Source: Pseudomonas sp. R84 (GTDB taxonomy: Bacteria > Pseudomonadota > Gammaproteobacteria > Pseudomonadales > Pseudomonadaceae). From it: a DNA stretch of 64,000 bases. The translations under genes were made by a program, and so were the position numbers. The stretch covers positions 5,277,001 to 5,341,000 of the forward strand of contig NZ_CP019426.1 in the NCBI RefSeq assembly GCF_009834515.1, given 5' to 3'. Below are positions 60,224 through 64,000 of this stretch, piece after piece. Position 1 is the stretch's first letter; each line of letters starts with the position of its first letter. The notes below the pieces were generated by a model. That model worked only from the letters and a program-made list of their open reading frames with translations, searched no databases and was not told the origin of the DNA.

Positions 60224-60994
60224 TTAGTCCTTCCGCTTAAGAAGCTCACCACGGGCCGCTTTCTGGGTTTCCGTGAGGATGCCACGCAAAATATTCATTT
60301 CCGCCCGACTGACCGAGCTGCGTCCGTACAACCGGCGCAGGCGCGCCATCAGGTGCCGTGGTTTTTCCGGATCGAGGAATTCGATGGCGACCAGCGTCTG
60401 TTCCAGATGCTCATAAAAGCGCTCCAGCTCATCCATGGTCGCCAGCTCGGCGCTTTTCACCGAGGCCACTTCTTCTTTCTCGATCTTGCTCGGCTGACCT
60501 TGTGCGGCCAGCCAGGCCATACGCACTTCGTAGCTCAACACCTGCACCGCCGCGCCAAGGTTCAGCGAACTGAACTCCGGGTCGGAGGGGATGTGCACGT
60601 GAAAGTGACATCGCTGCAACTCGTCATTGGTCAGGCCGGAATCCTCACGACCGAACACCAGCGCGATCTCGGCGCCCTGCCCGGCCTCCTCGACCACTTT
60701 GGTGCCGCACTCGCGCGGATCCAACAATGGCCACGGGATACGCCGGTCACGGGCGCTGGTGCCAAGCACCAGATTGCAGCCGACCAAGGCGTCTTCCAAG
60801 GTGGCGACGACTTGCGCGTTTTCAAGGATGTCACCGGCACCGGAGGCGCGAGCATCGGCCTCGTGATGCGGAAACAGGCGCGGTTCGACCAGCACCAGTC
60901 GCGACAGACCCATGTTTTTCATGGCGCGCGCGGCCCCGCCGATATTGCCGGGGTGGCTGGTATTGACCAGGACAACACGAATGTTCTGCAGCAA
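60224..60994 (-). CDS. trmJ: tRNA (Cm32/Um32) 2'-O-methyltransferase TrmJ, 256 aa
   Basis: A SPOUT-fold methyltransferase. NIRVVLVNTSHPGNIGGAAR is the N-terminal signature; LVFGREDSGLTNDEL and LNLGAAVQVLSYEVRMA form the trefoil-knot SAM site. The C-terminal extension (about 165-256) binds tRNA. It is directly upstream of cysE and divergent from suhB. Confidence 0.95.
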   Translation of the reverse strand: MLQNIRVVLVNTSHPGNIGGAARAMKNMGLSRLVLVEPRLFPHHEADARASGAGDILENAQVVATLEDALVGCNLVLGTSARDRRIPWPLLDPRECGTKVVEEAGQGAEIALVFGREDSGLTNDELQRCHFHVHIPSDPEFSSLNLGAAVQVLSYEVRMAWLAAQGQPSKIEKEEVASVKSAELATMDELERFYEHLEQTLVAIEFLDPEKPRHLMARLRRLYGRSSVSRAEMNILRGILTETQKAARGELLKRKD

Positions 60995-61139
60995 GGGAGG
61001 CGCTCTCGGACACAGGAAAGGGGTGCAAATCTTACAGAACAGCCTACCGTTAAGCTATGAAAGCGAACAGCGTCCTTCACCTGAAGAAAAGTTCTGATAG
61101 AATGCGCGGCTTTCTTTAACAACCTTAGGTGACACATCC

Positions 61140-61958
61140 ATGCAGCCCATGCTGAATATCGCGCTGCGCGCCGCCCGCAGCGCCAGTGAACTGATCTTCC
61201 GCTCCATCGAGCGCCTGGATACCATCAAGGTCGACGAAAAAGACGCCAAGGATTATGTATCCGAGGTCGATCGCGCCGCTGAACAGAAAATCATCGACGC
61301 GCTGCGCAAGGCTTACCCGAACCACTCCATCCGCGGTGAAGAGACTGGCCTGCACGCCGGTACCGGCATCGAAGGCGAAGAGTACCTGTGGATCATCGAT
61401 CCACTGGACGGCACCACCAACTTCCTGCGCGGCATTCCTCACTTCGCTGTCAGCATCGCCTGCAAATACCGCGGTCGCCTGGAACACGCAGTGGTTCTGG
61501 ACCCGGTTCGCCAGGAAGAATTCACCGCCAGCCGTGGTCGCGGCGCCCAACTGAACGGTCGTCGCCTGCGCGTCAGCGGCCGCACCAGCCTCGACGGCGC
61601 CCTGCTGGGTACCGGCTTCCCGTTCCGTGACGACCAGATGGACAACCTCGACAACTACCTGGGCATGTTCCGCGCTCTGGTTGGCCAGACTGCCGGCATC
61701 CGCCGCGCCGGTTCCGCCAGCCTGGACCTGGCTTATGTAGCTGCCGGTCGTTTCGATGCGTTCTGGGAATCGGGCCTGTCCGAGTGGGACATGGCTGCAG
61801 GCGCCCTGCTGATTCAAGAAGCTGGCGGCCTGGTGAGCGACTTCACCGGCGGTCACGACTTCCTTGAAAAAGGCCACATCGTTGCCGGCAACACCAAATG
61901 CTTCAAGGCAGTTCTGACGGCGATCCAGCCGCACCTGCCGGCTTCGCTGAAGCGCTAA
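61140..61958 (+). CDS. suhB: Inositol-1-monophosphatase family protein SuhB, 272 aa
   Basis: Metal-site motifs GEETG, IDPLDGTTNFLRGIPHFAVS and SEWDMAAGALLIQEAGG are all intact. In E. coli SuhB also works in rRNA antitermination and ribosome biogenesis; in Pseudomonas it affects virulence traits. It starts 145 bp from trmJ on the opposite strand, so the two probably have back-to-back promoters. Confidence 0.95.
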   Translation: MQPMLNIALRAARSASELIFRSIERLDTIKVDEKDAKDYVSEVDRAAEQKIIDALRKAYPNHSIRGEETGLHAGTGIEGEEYLWIIDPLDGTTNFLRGIPHFAVSIACKYRGRLEHAVVLDPVRQEEFTASRGRGAQLNGRRLRVSGRTSLDGALLGTGFPFRDDQMDNLDNYLGMFRALVGQTAGIRRAGSASLDLAYVAAGRFDAFWESGLSEWDMAAGALLIQEAGGLVSDFTGGHDFLEKGHIVAGNTKCFKAVLTAIQPHLPASLKR

Positions 61959-61973
61959 GCTTCACGCGAAAGG

Positions 61974-62001
61974 AAAAAAGCATCCTTTGGGGTGCTTTTT
62001 T
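61974..62001 (+). terminator. Rho-independent terminator of suhB
   Basis: AAAAAAGCATCC-TTT-GGGGTGCTTTTTTT, about 15 nt after the stop. Confidence 0.85.
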
Positions 62002-62040
62002 TATGCCTGGAATTCGTCACCCGCCACACCACGAGACCAA

Positions 62041-62130
62041 TGTAGGAGTGAGCCTGCTCGCGATAGCGGTGTACCAGTCACCATCTGTTTTGAATGATAA
62101 ATAGCTATCGCGAGCAGGCTCACCCCTACA
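62041..62130. repeat. Paired palindromic repeat, GAGCCTGCTCGCGATAGC type
   Basis: TGTAGGAGTGAGCCTGCTCG on the left and its inverse, CGCGAGCAGGCTCACCCCTA, on the right, with about 35 bp of unique sequence between. Closely related to the copy at 37345. Confidence 0.88.
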
Positions 62131-62163
62131 GGGGATTTGCTGTGCTGCTTAAATGGCGGGCAC

Positions 62164-62190
62164 AAAAAAAGCACCCCGCAGGGTGCTTCT
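62164..62190 (-). terminator. Rho-independent terminator of the glycine-zipper gene
   Basis: Minus strand: GCACCC-TGCG-GGGTGC followed by seven T, about 20 nt after the stop. Confidence 0.9.
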
Positions 62191-62208
62191 TGTTAAAACA
62201 GTCGGCCT

Positions 62209-62757
62209 TTACTGAGCCGGCTCATTCTGCGACAGAATCAGCTTGCCTTCCTTGTCGACCGGAATCTGGTTGCCCGGATCACGATCCATCCGCACCTTGC
62301 CTTCCTTGCCATCGAGCGAGTAACGCACGTCGTAACCGACGACCTTGTCACTGATGTCATTGACCGTGTTGCAGCGGGTTTGCGTGGTGGTGTAGGTGTC
62401 ACGCTCCTGCATGCCTTCCTGCACCTTGTTGCCCGCATAACCGCCACCGACCGCACCGGCGACCGTGGCAATCTTCTTGCCGGTGCCGCCGCCAATCTGA
62501 TTACCCAGCAAACCACCTGCCAGCGCACCGACGACGGTACCGGCAATCTGGTGTTGATCTTTTACCGGTGCCTGACGAGTCACTGTCACGTCCTTGCACA
62601 CTTCACGTGGAGTCTTGATCTGTGTTTTAACCGGTTCAACGGCCAATACTTGCGCATACTCAGGGCCGCTTTTAACCAGGCTGTAGGTGGCAACAGCACC
62701 CCCGGCAGTCACACCGACAGCACCCAATACCGCACCAACCAGCAACGACTTGTTCAC
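62209..62757 (-). CDS. Glycine-zipper 2TM envelope protein, 182 aa
   Basis: An N-terminal anchor or signal (LLVGAVLGAVGVTAGGAVATY) and a central glycine-zipper pair (IAGTVVGALAGGLLGNQIGG and VAGAVGGGYAGNKVQEG) typical of the Rickettsia 17-kDa antigen/SlyB-like group. The C-terminal beta part contains RCNTVNDISDKVVGYDVRY. No lipobox is seen, so it may stay in the inner membrane or be cleaved. Probably envelope integrity. Exact role unknown. Confidence 0.85.
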   Translation of the reverse strand: MNKSLLVGAVLGAVGVTAGGAVATYSLVKSGPEYAQVLAVEPVKTQIKTPREVCKDVTVTRQAPVKDQHQIAGTVVGALAGGLLGNQIGGGTGKKIATVAGAVGGGYAGNKVQEGMQERDTYTTTQTRCNTVNDISDKVVGYDVRYSLDGKEGKVRMDRDPGNQIPVDKEGKLILSQNEPAQ

Positions 62758-62816
62758 ATGAACCTCCTGACCATCACATGCGGGACGCGCCCGCGCTTCT
62801 CCCAGCCTTGGAGCAT

Positions 62817-62850
62817 AAAAAAAGGCGCGAGTTCAACTCGCGCCTTTCTT
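62817..62850 (-). terminator. Rho-independent terminator of the secDF transcript
   Basis: Minus strand: AAAGGCGCGAG-TTGAA-CTCGCGCCTTTTTTT, about 30 nt after the secF stop. Confidence 0.92.
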
Positions 62851-62878
62851 GGGCTGACAGCCGGGAAAACGATGGCCG

Positions 62879-63793
62879 TTATGGACGGTCGTCGACTTCC
62901 TTCTCGGTGTTGGCCGGAGGAATCAGATCCTCGGTGGTCAGGTTCAGCCAGATCAGCACCACGTTAGCGATGTAGATCGACGAGTAAGTACCCGCCAGAA
63001 CACCGATAAACAGCGCGATCGAGAAGCCGAACAGGTTGTCACCGCCAAAGAACAGCAGGGCGGCGATCGCCAGCAAGGTGGAGATCGACGTCGCCATGGT
63101 GCGCAGCAGGGTCTGCGTGGTCGAGATGTTGATGTTCTCGATCAGCGTTGCCTTGCGCAGCACACGGAAGTTCTCACGAACCCGGTCGAATACCACGATG
63201 GTGTCGTTCAGCGAGTAGCCGATGATCGCCAGCACCGCCGCCAGCACGGTCAGATCGAAAGTGATCTGGAAGTACGACAGGATGCCGATGGTGACGATCA
63301 CGTCGTGAATCAGCGAAACAATGGCGCCGACCGCGAACTTCCACTGAAAGCGGAAAGCCAAGTAGATCAGGATACCGCCGAGCGCCAGCAGCATGCCGAG
63401 GCCGCCCTGGTCGCGCAGCTCTTCACCGACCTGCGGGCCGACGAACTCGACACGCTTGACCGTTGCCGGGTTGTCGCCGCCGACCTTCAGCAGCGCTTCC
63501 GCGACCTGATGGCCCAGTTGCGGGTCTTCACCTGGCATCCGCACCAGCAGATCGGTAGTCGCGCCGAAGCTCTGCACGATTGCTTCGTGGTAACCCGACG
63601 TAGCCAGCTGCTCACGCACCTTGGTAACGTCGGCCGGACGCTCGTAGGTCAGCTCGATGAGCGTACCGCCGGTGAAGTCCAGCCCCCAGTTCATGCCCTT
63701 GGTAGCGACACTGAACATAGCCAGCAAGGTGAGGAATACTGTGACGCCGAACGCGAAGTTGCGAACGCCCATGAAGTTGATTGTACGTAACAT
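62879..63793 (-). CDS. secF: Protein translocase subunit SecF, 304 aa
   Basis: Six membrane segments. The first is followed by the conserved GLDFTGGTLIEL. The fourth to sixth carry VSLIHDVIVTIG, AIIGYSLNDTIVVFDRVREN and the LRTMATSISTLLAI block. With SecD it uses the proton gradient to pull proteins across the inner membrane. Ends DDRP. It starts 9 nt after the secD stop. Confidence 0.97.
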   Translation of the reverse strand: MLRTINFMGVRNFAFGVTVFLTLLAMFSVATKGMNWGLDFTGGTLIELTYERPADVTKVREQLATSGYHEAIVQSFGATTDLLVRMPGEDPQLGHQVAEALLKVGGDNPATVKRVEFVGPQVGEELRDQGGLGMLLALGGILIYLAFRFQWKFAVGAIVSLIHDVIVTIGILSYFQITFDLTVLAAVLAIIGYSLNDTIVVFDRVRENFRVLRKATLIENINISTTQTLLRTMATSISTLLAIAALLFFGGDNLFGFSIALFIGVLAGTYSSIYIANVVLIWLNLTTEDLIPPANTEKEVDDRP

Positions 63794-63802
63794 GGCAGCC
63801 CC

Positions 63803-64000
63803 TTAAATCCACAACTTCTTGAAGTCACGTCCGCCAAAGATCAGGTTGACCATTGCGCGGGTCACCATGATGGCCGTGAACATCGAGGTAAAGATCCCGA
63901 GGGACATGGTCACTGCGAAACCTTTGACCGGGCCGGTGCCCATGGCAAAGAGAATCCCGCCGACCAACAACGTTGTCAGGTTGGCGTCGAGAATCGCGGT
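63803..64000 (-). CDS. secD: Protein translocase subunit SecD, C-terminal 65 residues (partial)
   Basis: The frame enters from the window edge and ends in [10 protein letters not shown] and a TAA stop. The visible part has the last two membrane segments of SecD (a run like [20 protein letters not shown], then a stretch of Met, Thr, Phe and Ile before VNLIFGG). The N-terminal part lies outside the window. Confidence 0.92.
   Translation of the reverse strand, partial: TAILDANLTTLLVGGILFAMGTGPVKGFAVTMSLGIFTSMFTAIMVTRAMVNLIFGGRDFKKLWI

Overview
The window is chromosomal DNA of a Pseudomonas, most likely from the P. fluorescens group. This is inferred from gene content and order (asrA-icp-yhhN, cmoAB, tadA-multicopper oxidase-guaA-guaB, xseA, leuA, der-bamB-yfgM-hisS-ispG-rodZ-pilF-rlmN-ndk, the isc cluster, cysE-trmJ, suhB, secDF), from GC-rich codon use, and from two families of dispersed palindromes typical of this genus. 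No tRNA, rRNA, insertion sequence, integrase, prophage or CRISPR array was seen.

Left end (1-9000) is accessory. Two small orphan genes face apart across a spacer that carries two identical CTGTCA-N4-TGACAG dyads. A compact three-way-junction RNA candidate (1394-1474) leads a DUF6124-family gene. Next is a 1910-residue candidate toxin that ends in two tandem domains resembling the TIKI/EreA/RRSP metal-independent hydrolase or protease fold; the second keeps the Glu-His...His signature and the first has lost all three residues. A 111-bp tandem repeat array and a second dispersed element fill the 1.2 kb that follow.

Middle (9000-25050): the stress protease AsrA (a Lon paralogue) with a chagasin-type peptidase inhibitor and a lysoplasmalogenase; the cmoAB tRNA wobble-uridine pair; tadA overlapping a Tat-exported multicopper oxidase; then a complete trehalose phosphotransferase operon (treP, treC, a LamB-like porin, a fused EIIA-HPr-EI, and a small EIIB-like protein lacking the phosphorylated Cys), divergent from treR across a perfect nested palindrome.

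25050-31650 holds two tandem paralogous toxin-like genes of about 1030-1045 codons. They share the C-terminal domain of the giant toxin, but both have lost the two His residues. They sit directly upstream, head-on, of guaA-guaB.

31700-45600 is mostly core metabolism: guaA/guaB, a TauE/SafE permease divergent from a LysR regulator, xseA, an M23 peptidase, leuA preceded by a possible 25-codon leader peptide, a methionine/glutamine aminotransferase overlapping an omega-amidase, and der.

45800-59200 is one long minus-strand run from iscR to bamB. It joins Fe-S cluster assembly (iscRSUA-hscBA-fdx-iscX) to consumers of Fe-S clusters (rlmN, ispG) and to cell-envelope genes (pilF, rodZ, yfgM, bamB). 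Two abutting IscR-type boxes lie upstream of iscR. cysE, which supplies the cysteine pathway, and trmJ follow. The right end has suhB, a glycine-zipper envelope protein, secF and the 3' end of secD.
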